DNA from: Muricoccus roseus
GTDB lineage: Bacteria; Pseudomonadota; Alphaproteobacteria; Acetobacterales; Acetobacteraceae
DNA: 64,000 nucleotides
Direction of reading: 5' to 3'
Assembly (NCBI RefSeq): GCF_900141905.1
Contig: NZ_FQZF01000020.1
Coordinates: 1 to 64,000, forward strand
Shown: piece by piece, positions 15,483 to 24,339 of the stretch
How the letters are laid out: the number at the start of each line of letters is the position of its first letter
Numbering within the stretch: the first letter of the stretch is position 1
Notes under the pieces: generated by a model
Databases searched by the model: none
What the model was told of the DNA's origin: nothing
Seen by the model: the letters and a program-made list of their open reading frames with translations, nothing else
Translations under genes and position numbers: made by a program

Positions 15483-15710
15483 CCGGGGAGAGGAAGAAGG
15501 AATTCTTCCTCTCCCCGGACCCCGCACCATCATCTTCTTTTTCAGGTTTAGATTCACTGGGCTGACGGTGCGCCTCGGGTCCTGGCCCGAGGCGACTGCA
15601 AGGGCAGGAAAAGCGCCTTAGCCCGCGACCCCACTGATCCGGGGTATCCACGGCAGTCAGACGGGGTTCCAAGGGCCTCAGGCCCTTGGCGGGTTGAAGG
15701 CGGAGCCCTC
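15483..15710 (+). repeat. Structured intergenic repeat, copy 1
   Basis: First of three copies of an element with three hairpins. Hairpin A has arms 15483-15498 and 15503-15518 (16 bp, loop GGAA). Hairpin B has arms 15571-15579 and 15586-15594. Hairpin C has arms 15669-15677 and 15681-15689. Shared flanks include a CACCATCATCTTCTTTT block after A, GGTG before and ACTGC after B, and a GGCGGAGCCCTC tail. It lies between the phoB stop and the chemosensory operon and fills nearly all of that 306-base gap. Copies 2 and 3 are at 47881 and 53587, in the same orientation. Confidence 0.85.
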
Positions 15711-15768
15711 TCTGTTCCCAAGCGTCGCCGCCCGCCCTATCTTCCGGGCCAGGACAGGGGAGGCGGGG

Positions 15769-16179
15769 TTGGACGCTGCGGCGCTGCGCCACGAGATGCC
15801 GCCCGAGGTGGATGCGCTGCCTGCGCTTCTCGACCGGCTGGAGGAATTCGCGGAGGGCGCGGGGTTGTCCCCTCGGGCCGCCCAGCATCTGGCCCTGGTG
15901 ACCGAGGAGCTGGCGGCGAATGTCGCCATGCATGCGGCGGGCGCCACTCTGGTGACGGTGGAGGCCAGCCGCCAGGGCGACTCGGTCCACCTCCTCATCG
16001 AGGATGACGGCCCTCCCTTCGACCCGCTCTCCGTCGCCGAACCGGACCTCGATGCGGGGGTCGAGACGCGCGATGTGGGCGGGCTGGGTGTGCATTTCGT
16101 GCGCCGCATGACCCGCGAGGCGCATTACGAGCGCCGTGATGGACGGAATCGCCTGACGGCCCTGCTGGACGCGGGGTGA
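15769..16179 (+). CDS. RsbW-like anti-sigma kinase (HATPase)
   Basis: A 136-residue GHKL ATPase of the RsbW/SpoIIAB type. The N-box is EELAANVAMHA, the G1-box EDDGPPFDP and the G2-box GGLGVHFV. Such proteins bind a target protein, often a sigma factor, and release it when they bind or phosphorylate a STAS antagonist. The TTG start at 15769 is chosen because AGGGGAGG lies just before it; the frame is open further upstream, but there it runs into the repeat element. It heads the chemosensory operon, followed after 59 bases by the STAS gene. Its target is not identified. Confidence 0.8.
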   Translation: MDAAALRHEMPPEVDALPALLDRLEEFAEGAGLSPRAAQHLALVTEELAANVAMHAAGATLVTVEASRQGDSVHLLIEDDGPPFDPLSVAEPDLDAGVETRDVGGLGVHFVRRMTREAHYERRDGRNRLTALLDAG

Positions 16180-16238
16180 AGCGGGGGGCAAACATCGTTC
16201 CCGACCGGCTCCTTGCGCCGGACCTGACTGGAGATGCC

Positions 16239-16565
16239 ATGCAGATCGCCGAGAACAGGGAAGGCGCGACGACCATCGCCTCGCTGGAAGGCCGCCTTGA
16301 TACCGCCACCGCGCCGGCGACGGAGGAGAAGCTCCTCTCGCTGCTGGATGCCGGCCCGCTCGTGGCCGACATGACGGGGGTGCGCTACGTCTCCTCCGCC
16401 GGGCTGCGCGTGCTGCTGAAGGCGGCGAAGCAGGCCCGTACCAAGGGCGTGGGCTTCTCGGTCTGCGGCCTGCAGCCGGCCGTGCGGGAGGTCTTCGAGA
16501 TCTCCGGCTTCGACAAGATCATCCCGCTGCACGCCACCCGCGCCGACGCGCTCGCCGCGGGCTGA
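16239..16565 (+). CDS. STAS-domain anti-sigma antagonist
   Basis: The 108-residue protein is a single STAS domain. Its key motif is ADMTGVRYVSSAGLRVLL, where the second Ser of the pair is the usual phosphorylation site. Unphosphorylated, it should bind the RsbW-like kinase encoded just upstream; phosphorylated, it should not. The start at 16239 has GGAG upstream; a longer frame starts at 16176. The matching phosphatase is probably the receiver-SpoIIE protein at 24895-26070. Confidence 0.88.
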   Translation: MQIAENREGATTIASLEGRLDTATAPATEEKLLSLLDAGPLVADMTGVRYVSSAGLRVLLKAAKQARTKGVGFSVCGLQPAVREVFEISGFDKIIPLHATRADALAAG

Positions 16566-16601
16566 CCGCCCGGGGCGCCGCGGCGGGGAGGGGAGGGCGC
16601 C

Positions 16602-17357
16602 ATGCCCGCCATGCGGGCCCTCTGCCCTCCCGCTCCGCGTGAACGGGCGGAGGCCGGCCTGGCCACCCTGGCCGGGCTCGCGCCTTCGGAGGTGTTGCGG
16701 CGCCGGCTGGACCGGGCGGCGCCGCTGGTCCGGGCGCTCGATTCGCCGCCCGGCCTCGATTCCCCGGGCTGGGCCGCCCTGCTCGACGCCGTGACCGTGC
16801 AGGAGACGCGGCTGTTCCGCGCGGCTCCGCAGCTTCTCCTCCTGGCCGCGATGATGCCGGACCTGCCTGGGCAGCCGGCCCGCCTCCTTTCGGCCGGCTG
16901 CGCCACGGGGGAGGAGGCATGGAGCCTCTCCGTCCTTGCCGCCGAGGCGGGAATCGAGGCGGAGGTGGTCGGGCTGGATCTCTGCCGCCCCGCCCTTGCC
17001 CAGGCCAGGACGGGGCGCTTCCCCGCCGGGCCGCCGGATGCGCTCCGGGAGGTACCGGCCTCGCTGCATGCCCGTTTCGGGCAGGATGCAGGCTGGGTGG
17101 TGCCGCGTGCTCCGGCGCCGCTGTTCCGCCGCGCGAACCTTCTCGAACTACCGGCCGATCTCGGCACCTTCGGCGCGATCCTGTGCCGCAACGTGCTGAT
17201 CTACCTGTTGCCGGAAGCGCGGGAAGCGGTGCTCCGCGACCTCGTCACGCGGCTGCGGCCCGGCGGGGCTCTTCTGCTCGGCCCGACCGACCTCCCCCCT
17301 TCCGACCTGCCCTTGGCGCCGGAGCCCGGCGCGCATGCGGTCTGGCGCCGGCTGTGA
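16602..17357 (+). CDS. cheR: CheR-type MCP methyltransferase
   Basis: The 251-residue protein has an N-terminal helical part, then a SAM-dependent methyltransferase domain. Diagnostic motifs are TVQETRLFR (variant of the CheR NETxFFR), the SAM loop LLSAGCATGEEAWSL, and ILCRNVLIYL near the end. CheR methylates glutamates on chemoreceptors; the likely substrate is the MCP at 26067-27728. That MCP lacks the C-terminal CheR-docking pentapeptide. The stop overlaps the next start by GTGA. Confidence 0.88.
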   Translation: MPAMRALCPPAPRERAEAGLATLAGLAPSEVLRRRLDRAAPLVRALDSPPGLDSPGWAALLDAVTVQETRLFRAAPQLLLLAAMMPDLPGQPARLLSAGCATGEEAWSLSVLAAEAGIEAEVVGLDLCRPALAQARTGRFPAGPPDALREVPASLHARFGQDAGWVVPRAPAPLFRRANLLELPADLGTFGAILCRNVLIYLLPEAREAVLRDLVTRLRPGGALLLGPTDLPPSDLPLAPEPGAHAVWRRL

Positions 17358-18523
17358 GCGCGACCGGAATCCGGGCGGGTCACACCGTCCTTCGCCTGCC
17401 GGAGGGCGCCTCGGCCACCGCTGCTCCGGTGCTCCGGCCCTTGCCGGGCGGAGGCGGGCAGCTTTGCGTGGGGCTGCTGGGCGGCGGGGCCCTGCCGGCC
17501 TGGATCCTGCCTGGCGCCACCCGGCCGGCCCAAGCCTGGGCGCTCGTGCCCGGGCCGGAAGGCGCCGTGCTGCTGGGTGGCGACTCCCTCGTCGAGGCGC
17601 CGCCAGATGCCGCGCCGGTGCCCCCTCCGCCCTTTCCGCCGCCCCGCCTGCGCCTGGCGCGCCGGGATGAACCCGCCGAGGCCGCGGAGGCCATCCCGCT
17701 GCCATCCCGTGGTGGGTTCCGCCTCGCCCTAGCGGGCGGTGCCGCCGATGTGCCCTTCGCAGCGCTGGACCGCCTGCTGCCCATGCCGCCGCTGCACCCG
17801 ATGCCCGACGCGCCCCCGGCTGTGCGCGGCATGGCCTGGACCGCGGCCGGCGCGGTGCTCGTGGCCGATCCCGCCCTCCTCGGCGCCACCGGGCAGGAGG
17901 AGGCGCCGCTCCTCGCCGTGCTTCTGGCCGGGGGGCGGCGCATCGGCCTTCCCTGCCGCGCGGCCGCGCCCGTCGCGGAGGCTCCGGCCAGCCTTCCCGG
18001 GCCGCTCCTCTCGCCGGCGCTGCTGGGCATGGCGCCCCTTGCCCTGCCGCCCGCCGCCGAGACACCGGTGCCACGGCGCCTGCTGCTCCTCGCCCGCGCA
18101 GCCGGCGCAAGCTTCGCCCTGGCGATCGAGGAGGTCGTTGCCATCCTGCCCCCCGCCACCCCGCGCAACCAGGGGCGTGGCCCGGTTGCCGGAATCGCGA
18201 TGCATCGGGGGGATGTGCTGCCCGTTCTGGATGCCGGGCGACGGCTGGGCCGGGAGCCGGTGCTGGCCGCGCGCGCGGCCGTGCCCATGATCCGCCTGCC
18301 CGGCGCGGAACCCGCGGCCCTGGCAGTATCCGCGGTGCTTGGCCTGCGGCAGGTCCCGGAAGCGGACCTCGCCCCGGTCGCAGGGGCGGGGCTGGTCGCG
18401 AGTGTCGCGCGGCTGGAGGGCGCGGTGATTCCGGTGCTGCGTGCCCGCGCGCTGCTCGCGCCCCTGCTCGCGCCCCTGCTCGCGCCACAGCACGCGCCGC
18501 TGGGCGGGGCGCAGGAACCATGA
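17354..18523 (+). CDS. CheW-like scaffold protein, extended
   Basis: This 389-residue protein starts at GTG 17354, overlapping the cheR stop. Its C-terminal 140 residues resemble a CheW domain (RRLLLLARAAGASFALAIEE, then AMHRGDVLPVLDAGRRLG). Weaker CheW-like beta segments earlier (VLLAGGRRIGLPCRAAAP) suggest two or three degenerate CheW units with Pro-rich linkers. CheW links CheA to chemoreceptors. The size is more than twice that of a simple CheW. The C-terminus is built from a 12-base tandem repeat giving LLAP units. Confidence 0.7.
   Translation: MSATGIRAGHTVLRLPEGASATAAPVLRPLPGGGGQLCVGLLGGGALPAWILPGATRPAQAWALVPGPEGAVLLGGDSLVEAPPDAAPVPPPPFPPPRLRLARRDEPAEAAEAIPLPSRGGFRLALAGGAADVPFAALDRLLPMPPLHPMPDAPPAVRGMAWTAAGAVLVADPALLGATGQEEAPLLAVLLAGGRRIGLPCRAAAPVAEAPASLPGPLLSPALLGMAPLALPPAAETPVPRRLLLLARAAGASFALAIEEVVAILPPATPRNQGRGPVAGIAMHRGDVLPVLDAGRRLGREPVLAARAAVPMIRLPGAEPAALAVSAVLGLRQVPEADLAPVAGAGLVASVARLEGAVIPVLRARALLAPLLAPLLAPQHAPLGGAQEP
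18452..18487 (+). repeat. 12-bp tandem repeat, three units
   Basis: The unit CTGCTCGCGCCC is present three times in a row (18452-18463, 18464-18475, 18476-18487, the last ending in A). It encodes Leu-Leu-Ala-Pro units near the C-terminus of the CheW-like protein. Copy changes would keep the reading frame. Confidence 0.85.
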
Positions 18524-19647
18524 TCCGTGCGCTGGTGGTGGACGATTCCTCCTTCATGCGCATGGCGCTCCGCCGGATCATCGAGGCCGATGGGGATCTG
18601 CGCGTGGTGGGCGAGGCCAGCGAGGGGCAGGCGGCGGTGGAGCTCGCCGCCCGCCTCCACCCGGACATCGTGACCATGGACCTGGAGATGCCCGGCCTGG
18701 ACGGCATTGCCGCGACGCGCCGCCTCGCCGCCCTGCCGGACCCCCCGGCGGTGGTGATGGTGAGCCACCACACGCGGGACGGCTCCGAGCACGCGCTGGC
18801 CGCCCTGGCCGCCGGCGCGGCGGATGTGCTCTGGAAGGGCTCCTCGCTCGGCGGGCTGGACCTGGCGCAGATCGACCGCGAGCTGCGCGGGCGGCTGCGC
18901 CATTGGGCGGGGCAGCGCTCCCGCCCGAACCCCCTGCCGGCCTCGCTGCCTCCCGCGCCCCCGCCTCCGGCCCGACCGCAGCCTGGCCCGCGCTCCGCTT
19001 TGCCACCGGCCGCGCCACCCGCCTTGCCCCTGGCCCCGCCCCGGTCCCGGCCCGGTTGCGACGTGGTGGTGATCGCCTCCTCCACGGGTGGGCCGGATGC
19101 CCTGGCGACCCTTCTCGCCGCCGCCGGGCCGCTGGCCGTCCCCTGCGTGGTGGCGCAGCACATGCCCGCCGATCTCGGCCCCGATTTCGTCCGGCACCTG
19201 AACCGCCGCAGCGGCGCCCTGGCGGTGCTCGGCCTGCATGGCGCCGCGCTCCGCCCCGGCGAGGTGGCGGTGATCCCGGGCGCGACGGACGGCTTCCTCG
19301 CGCGCGGCGGCGAAGGGCTGGTCCTCCGCCTCGGCCGGGGGGAGGGGGTGGTGCACCCCTCCGCCGACATCCTCTTCCGCTCCGCCGCCCTCCTGGCGCA
19401 GCGTGCGATCGGCGTCGTGCTTACGGGCATGGGGCGCGACGGGGCGGAGGGGGCGGCCGCGATGCGGGAGAGGGGGATGACCGTGCTGGCGCAATCGCCG
19501 GAGAGCTGCGTCGTCGCGGGCATGCCCGGCGCGGTGATCGAGGCCGGGCTGGCGGAGGAGGTGGCGGCCCCCGCGGCCCTGGGGGAGCGGCTCCGCGCGC
19601 TCGCGGTGCCGCGCAGCCTGCCGGGCCGGAGCTGGGGAACGGCATGA
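18520..19647 (+). CDS. cheB: CheB-type MCP methylesterase
   Basis: The 375-residue protein has a receiver domain (about 1-120; VVDDSSFMR, phosphoacceptor in IVTMDLEMPGLDG), a long Pro-rich linker (about 130-185) and a methylesterase domain. The catalytic triad lies in VIASSTGGPDAL (Ser), AQHMPADLGP (His) and LTGMGRDGAEG (Asp). Phosphorylated CheB demethylates receptors and so resets sensitivity. The start overlaps the CheW-like stop (ATGA), and the next start overlaps its own stop, indicating coupled translation. Confidence 0.93.
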   Translation: MIRALVVDDSSFMRMALRRIIEADGDLRVVGEASEGQAAVELAARLHPDIVTMDLEMPGLDGIAATRRLAALPDPPAVVMVSHHTRDGSEHALAALAAGAADVLWKGSSLGGLDLAQIDRELRGRLRHWAGQRSRPNPLPASLPPAPPPPARPQPGPRSALPPAAPPALPLAPPRSRPGCDVVVIASSTGGPDALATLLAAAGPLAVPCVVAQHMPADLGPDFVRHLNRRSGALAVLGLHGAALRPGEVAVIPGATDGFLARGGEGLVLRLGRGEGVVHPSADILFRSAALLAQRAIGVVLTGMGRDGAEGAAAMRERGMTVLAQSPESCVVAGMPGAVIEAGLAEEVAAPAALGERLRALAVPRSLPGRSWGTA

Positions 19648-20375
19648 GCGGCACGGCGCTAGATCCGGAACTGCTGGCGCTCTTCCTCCCGGAATGGGAG
19701 GCGGAAGCGGGCCGCCTCGCTGCGGCGGAGGAGGAGGCGGCGCAGCGCCGTTCCCTGGATTCCCTGCGCGGCCTTGCGGCGGGCGCCGAGATCGGCTCGC
19801 TGCGCGCCGCGCTACGTGCGCTGGACCCCTTGCCCGAGCCCTTCGACGCCAAGGGCACCGCCGGTGCCCTGCTGGCCCATGCGCGGACCGTGGCCGCCGC
19901 GGGGCACGACCTGCCCTTCGAGGCGCCGCCGCCCGAATCGCGGGCCCCGGCTGCCGGGCCGGTACGGGTGCTGGTGGTGGATGACAGCGCCATGATGCGC
20001 CGGCTCGTGCGGGAAAGCCTTGCGGCCGACCCCGCTTTCACGGTGGTGGCGGAGGCCGCCGATGGGCGGGAGGCGCTGGCCCGCATCGCGGAGGACAGCC
20101 CGGGGCTCATCATGCTCGATATCGAGATGCCCGTGCTGGACGGGCTGGGCGTGCTGCGGGACTGGGCGCTGCGCGGCACGGGCGCCGTGGTGGTCGTCTC
20201 CTCCGCCGCCGTGCCCGGGGGCGAGGTGGCCACGGAGGCGCGGCGCCTGGGCGCCAGCGCGGTGGTGGGCAAGCCCTCCGGCGCCTTTTCCCCCGATCTG
20301 GGCGAGCGGCAGGGCGAGGCGATCCGCCGTGCCGCGCGCCGGGCAGCCGGGCTGCCGCCGGTGGAAGCGCCATGA
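19644..20375 (+). CDS. Receiver protein resembling CheB without esterase
   Basis: A 243-residue protein with an N-terminal helical region of about 100 residues that I do not recognise, then a receiver (VLVVDDSAMMRRLVRESL, phosphoacceptor in IMLDIEMPVLDG). The end of the receiver, GASAVVGKPSGAFSPDL, resembles the CheB receiver-to-linker region, as if it came from a duplicated cheB that lost its esterase. It may act as a phosphate sink or as the output of CheA. It lies between cheB and cheA with ATGA-type overlaps on both sides. Confidence 0.8.
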   Translation: MSGTALDPELLALFLPEWEAEAGRLAAAEEEAAQRRSLDSLRGLAAGAEIGSLRAALRALDPLPEPFDAKGTAGALLAHARTVAAAGHDLPFEAPPPESRAPAAGPVRVLVVDDSAMMRRLVRESLAADPAFTVVAEAADGREALARIAEDSPGLIMLDIEMPVLDGLGVLRDWALRGTGAVVVVSSAAVPGGEVATEARRLGASAVVGKPSGAFSPDLGERQGEAIRRAARRAAGLPPVEAP

Positions 20376-22918
20376 TCGAGGATGCCGCCCTCTGGGAGGG
20401 CTTCGCGGCCGAGAGCGAGGAGCATCTCGACACCATCGAGCGCCTCCTCTCCGGGCCGGTGGAGGGGGAAGGGGTGAACACGCTCTTTCGGGCCTTCCAC
20501 AGCCTGAAGGGCATGGCCTCGGTGCTCGGCGCGGCAGGGATGCGGGATGTCGCCCATGGCTGCGAGGACCTGCTCGGCCTCGCTCGCGCCGGGAAGCTCG
20601 CCGTGGCGGGCGGCGTGGCGGACGGGCTGATGGCCGCCGTGGATGGGCTGCGCGCCCTGCGGGCCCGGGTCATCGAGACGCATCGCGACGCCCCGGCCGA
20701 GGCAGCGCTGCTGCGCCGGATCGCCGCGCTGGCGGAAGGCGACGCCGCCCCGCCCCCAACTTTGCCCTCGCCCCCAGTTGAGCCTCTCACGGCCCTGGCC
20801 ATGACGGCGGATCCGCTGCTCGGCGCCTTCGCCTCGCGTTGCGCGGCGGCGGCCGCCGGCCTGGCCGCCCTCTCGGCCGGGCGCGAGGAAGCCGCCCTGG
20901 CCGAGGCGGCAGACCTCGCCGCCGCGGCCCGGATGATGCGCCTGCCCGGCCTTGCCGCCGCGCTGGACCAGTTGGTGGAAGCCGCCGCTTCGCCCGCGGC
21001 CCTGCCCTCCCTCGGCCGCCTGCGCCGCTGCCTCGCGCTCCTGGCGGCGCGCGCGGGGGAGGCGGCGGGGGCCGATTCCATCCCACGGGCCGCGCGGGGC
21101 GCGGTGGACACGGCGGGGCTCGCCGCCACGGCCGAACGCCTCGCCGACCCGCCGGGCGGCCATGCTGCCCTGGCCGCCGCGGCGCGGGATGCCGCCGCCT
21201 CGGCCTGCGCCCTGGGGCAGGACGCGCTGGAGCGCGCCCTCCTGGCGCTGGAGGACCTGGCGGACCGCGCCGCCGACCCGGACGCGGCCGCTCTGCTCGG
21301 CGCGCGCGGCCCCGCCCTGGCCGAGGCGATCCGCCATGCCGGCGGCGGGGGCGGCGCGCCCCTGGCCGGGGCGGGCGGCGATTCACGCGTTCCGGCCGGC
21401 TTCCTGCCCCTGCTGAGCGAAACCGCCCGCCAGCGCGCCGCCGCCGCCCTGGATTCCGGCGCTCGCCTCTATGTCGCGCGGCTCGCCATGGGGCAGGGGG
21501 ATGCGCTGGAAGCGGCCATCGCGGATGCGCTGCGGCCGGAGGCCGAGATCCTGGGCAGCCGCACCCTGCCCGGAGCCAGCCCGCCACTCCTGGAGCTCCT
21601 GCTCGCCAGCGCCGCCGAGCTGGACGCCCTCTCACGCGCCGCCACGGCGGCCGATCCCTCGCGCCGCGTCCTCCTCTCCCTCTCCGTCGCCGAGGAGGAG
21701 GCCTCCCACGCCCCCGCCACGGCGGGGGGCGCGACGATGCGTGTGCGGCAGGAGCTGATCGACGGGATCATCGCCCTGGAGGCCGAGGTCCGCGCCGCCT
21801 CCCTCGCCCTGGCCGAGGCGCTGCGCGAGAGCGCGCCGCGCACGGCGATCGCCCGCCTCTCGGTGCTGGCGGGCAAGCTGGAGGGGGCGGCGGGGCGGGA
21901 GCTGACCGAGCTTTCCGACCACCTGCGCGGCTTCGAGGACACGCTGGAGGAGGCCGAAAGCCGCCTCTCCTTCTCCCTCCGCCGGCTGGACGAGGCGGTG
22001 ATGGAGCTGCGCGTGGTGCCCGTGGGCACCCTCTTCGCCCGGCTGCCGCGGGTCGCCCGGGCCGTCGCCGAGCCGGCGGGCAAGGAGGTGGAGGTGGTGC
22101 TGGAGGGGCAGGAGGTGGCGATCGACCGCTCCCTCGTCGAAACCCTGGCCGATCCGCTGCTCCATCTCATCCGCAACGCGGTGGACCACGGGATCGAGAC
22201 CCCCGCCGAGCGCCGGGCCGCCGGCAAGCCGCCGCGCGCCCTGCTGCGCATCTCTGCCGCCCGCCGCACCGGCGGCATCCGCGTGCGGGTTTCCGATGAC
22301 GGGCGCGGCATCCATCATGACCGCGTCCTGGCCCGGGCGGTGGAGCGGGGGCTAATTTCGGCCGAGGAGGCGCCCGGCCTCTCGCCTGCGCAGATCGAGG
22401 CGCTGCTCTTCCGCCCCGGCTTCTCCACGGCCAGCACGGTGACGGAGACCTCTGGCCGCGGCGTCGGGCTGGACGTGGTGCAGGATGCCGCGCGCCGCGC
22501 CGGCGGCACGCTGGAGGTGGCGAGCACCCCCGGGCGGGGCACGAGCTTCACCCTGCGCCTGCCGCTGACCGCCGCCACCCAGGCGGTGCTGCTGCTGGAG
22601 GTGGGCGGACACCCCTATGCCATCCCCACCGCGCGGGTGGAGGCGGTGCTGGAGGGCGAGGGCGACGGACGGCCGGTGCTGCGCCTGGCACCGCTCCTGA
22701 GCCTGCCGGAAACCCCGCTCGGCGCCGTGGTGGTGGTGCGCGCCGCCGCCGGGCCGCTGGCCCTGGGCGTGGACCGGGTGCAACGCCGCGCGGACATCCT
22801 CCTGCGGCCCCTGCACCCCGCCCTGGCCCGCATGCCCGGCGTGGGCGGCGTGGGGGTGCTCGGCAATGGCGAGCCGGTGCTGCTGCTGGAACCGGACGGG
22901 TTGGGCGGCGAGGGCTAG
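20372..22918 (+). CDS. cheA: CheA-type chemosensory histidine kinase
   Basis: The 848-residue protein has an N-terminal Hpt domain with the phospho-His at residue 43 (FRAFHSLKGMASVLG). A long Ala-rich middle follows (about 110-440), longer than usual and possibly holding degenerate Hpt-like bundles. Then come a dimerisation region, an ATPase with N-box DPLLHLIRNAVDHGIE and G-boxes VSDDGRGI and TSGRGVGLDVV, and a C-terminal CheW-like domain (about 730-848). It should phosphorylate CheB and one or both receiver proteins of the locus. It ends 6 bases from the convergent LuxR gene. Confidence 0.92.
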   Translation: MIEDAALWEGFAAESEEHLDTIERLLSGPVEGEGVNTLFRAFHSLKGMASVLGAAGMRDVAHGCEDLLGLARAGKLAVAGGVADGLMAAVDGLRALRARVIETHRDAPAEAALLRRIAALAEGDAAPPPTLPSPPVEPLTALAMTADPLLGAFASRCAAAAAGLAALSAGREEAALAEAADLAAAARMMRLPGLAAALDQLVEAAASPAALPSLGRLRRCLALLAARAGEAAGADSIPRAARGAVDTAGLAATAERLADPPGGHAALAAAARDAAASACALGQDALERALLALEDLADRAADPDAAALLGARGPALAEAIRHAGGGGGAPLAGAGGDSRVPAGFLPLLSETARQRAAAALDSGARLYVARLAMGQGDALEAAIADALRPEAEILGSRTLPGASPPLLELLLASAAELDALSRAATAADPSRRVLLSLSVAEEEASHAPATAGGATMRVRQELIDGIIALEAEVRAASLALAEALRESAPRTAIARLSVLAGKLEGAAGRELTELSDHLRGFEDTLEEAESRLSFSLRRLDEAVMELRVVPVGTLFARLPRVARAVAEPAGKEVEVVLEGQEVAIDRSLVETLADPLLHLIRNAVDHGIETPAERRAAGKPPRALLRISAARRTGGIRVRVSDDGRGIHHDRVLARAVERGLISAEEAPGLSPAQIEALLFRPGFSTASTVTETSGRGVGLDVVQDAARRAGGTLEVASTPGRGTSFTLRLPLTAATQAVLLLEVGGHPYAIPTARVEAVLEGEGDGRPVLRLAPLLSLPETPLGAVVVVRAAAGPLALGVDRVQRRADILLRPLHPALARMPGVGGVGVLGNGEPVLLLEPDGLGGEG

Positions 22919-22924
22919 GGCCGG

Positions 22925-24157
22925 CTAGGCGGGGCTCGCGGGGCGGCCGGGGCGAGGCTTCTCAGCCCCCGCATCCCCCTTCTCCGCCCCTTCCACCGGG
23001 CCCGGCAGGGGCAGGGAGGCGAGCAGGGCTTCGAGCTCGCGCAGATTCACCGTGCCCGTCTTCTCCAGCACCGTGCGGACCTGGGCGCGGATGGTGGCGA
23101 GGCTCACCCCCCGCCGCTCCGCCAGCTGCTCCGCCCGCGTGCCGCCCGCGAGGCCGGAAGCGACCTCGGCCTCCGCCGCGGTGAGGCCGAAGAGATTCTG
23201 GAGCAGGGCCGTGGGCGGCGGAGGACGGTCCAGCGGCCGTAGCAGCACGAGCGCGAGGCCGGGCACCGGCCCGGGCGGGCCCGCGCGCCCATTCCCGTTC
23301 GGGCTCAGGGCGCCGGGCAGGGGGGAGACGAGGAGCGCGACGGGGTCGCGCCGCATCTCGGGCCGGGGAAGCAAGCGGAAGGCGCCGCCCGCCCGGCGGA
23401 GCAGCGCGACCCCTTGCACCAGCGCCGCCAGCCGGACGTTCTCCTCGACACCCGGCAGGCGGAAAACCAGCGGCGCGCCCGGGCGGGAACCATCCCGCAT
23501 GATGCGCAAGCCGGCGCAGGGCCCGCTCAACCTCGCCGCGGCGGCATTGGCGTGCCGGACCACGAGATCCGCATCGAGGACCAGCGCCGCCTCGGGCAGG
23601 GCGTCGAGCACGCGCAGGGGGAGGGAGGCCGCGGTGCCGCGCAGCCGCTCCCGGAGCTGAAGGCCGCGTTGCAGATGTGGCAGGACGGCGTTGAGCAGGC
23701 TGACGGTGTCGGGTCGGAAGGGTTCCGATCCCTCTGGCCGCTGCAGGCCGAGATTGAAGAATCCGGCCTCGCCCAGGCGGCCCACCCCGCCGACGACCCA
23801 TTCCAGCCCGATCCGGCGCCCGAAATCATTGTAGAATTCCGTCCGCCGGTACTCCTCCTGGGGCAGCACGCTCTCGCCGCGGACCGCGCGCAGGCGGGGG
23901 CTGCCGGTCAGCGAGGGCAAGAGGCGGGCCAGCCAGGGGTCGATGTCGCGGTAATGCTCCACATAGGCGCGGATATCTGCCGCGTCGAAGGGGGCCACGT
24001 GGAGCGGTTCCAGCTCTCCGCCGGCACCGCTGCCGATGAAGAGCGATGCGCTGGCCGCACCGAGGACGCGCTGCAGGGCCTGAACGGCCGCGGACCAGGA
24101 CGCCTCCTCCGCGGCCGCCGCGTAGATCGTCGCAATGATCGAAGCCCTGTCGTCCAT
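22925..24157 (-). CDS. LuxR-family transcriptional regulator
   Basis: The 410-residue protein ends in a LuxR helix-turn-helix (LFGLTAAEAEVASGLAGG, then RGVSLATIRAQVRTVLEKTG). The N-terminal 300 residues look like PAS/GAF-type sensing regions (FYNDFGRRIGLEWVVGGVGR; LDALPEAALVLDADLVVRHA), as in stand-alone LuxR regulators. The start at 24157 has GAGGATGG just before it. It is convergent with cheA and divergent from the hotdog gene. Whether it controls the chemosensory genes is not shown by the sequence. Confidence 0.85.
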   Translation of the reverse strand: MDDRASIIATIYAAAAEEASWSAAVQALQRVLGAASASLFIGSGAGGELEPLHVAPFDAADIRAYVEHYRDIDPWLARLLPSLTGSPRLRAVRGESVLPQEEYRRTEFYNDFGRRIGLEWVVGGVGRLGEAGFFNLGLQRPEGSEPFRPDTVSLLNAVLPHLQRGLQLRERLRGTAASLPLRVLDALPEAALVLDADLVVRHANAAAARLSGPCAGLRIMRDGSRPGAPLVFRLPGVEENVRLAALVQGVALLRRAGGAFRLLPRPEMRRDPVALLVSPLPGALSPNGNGRAGPPGPVPGLALVLLRPLDRPPPPTALLQNLFGLTAAEAEVASGLAGGTRAEQLAERRGVSLATIRAQVRTVLEKTGTVNLRELEALLASLPLPGPVEGAEKGDAGAEKPRPGRPASPA

Positions 24158-24339
24158 CCATCCTCAGCTTCTCGCCGGAGCAGAGGGCGGTCGACTCACC
24201 CCGGGTTGTCCGGCGCAGTAGCGGACGACCGACATCATGAACGGCCTGGAAAATACGGCGATCCTCAATATTGATGATGGCGGGGATCGCGGAAGTGTGA
24301 ATGCTAAGCTGGTGGACATCAGGAGGGGTGGACCGGGTC

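Noticed and set aside
15769-22918. Flagellar chemotaxis operon
   Set aside because: No cheY-cheZ pair, fli, flg, flh or mot gene is present, and the RsbW/STAS/SpoIIE genes point to a non-flagellar output.
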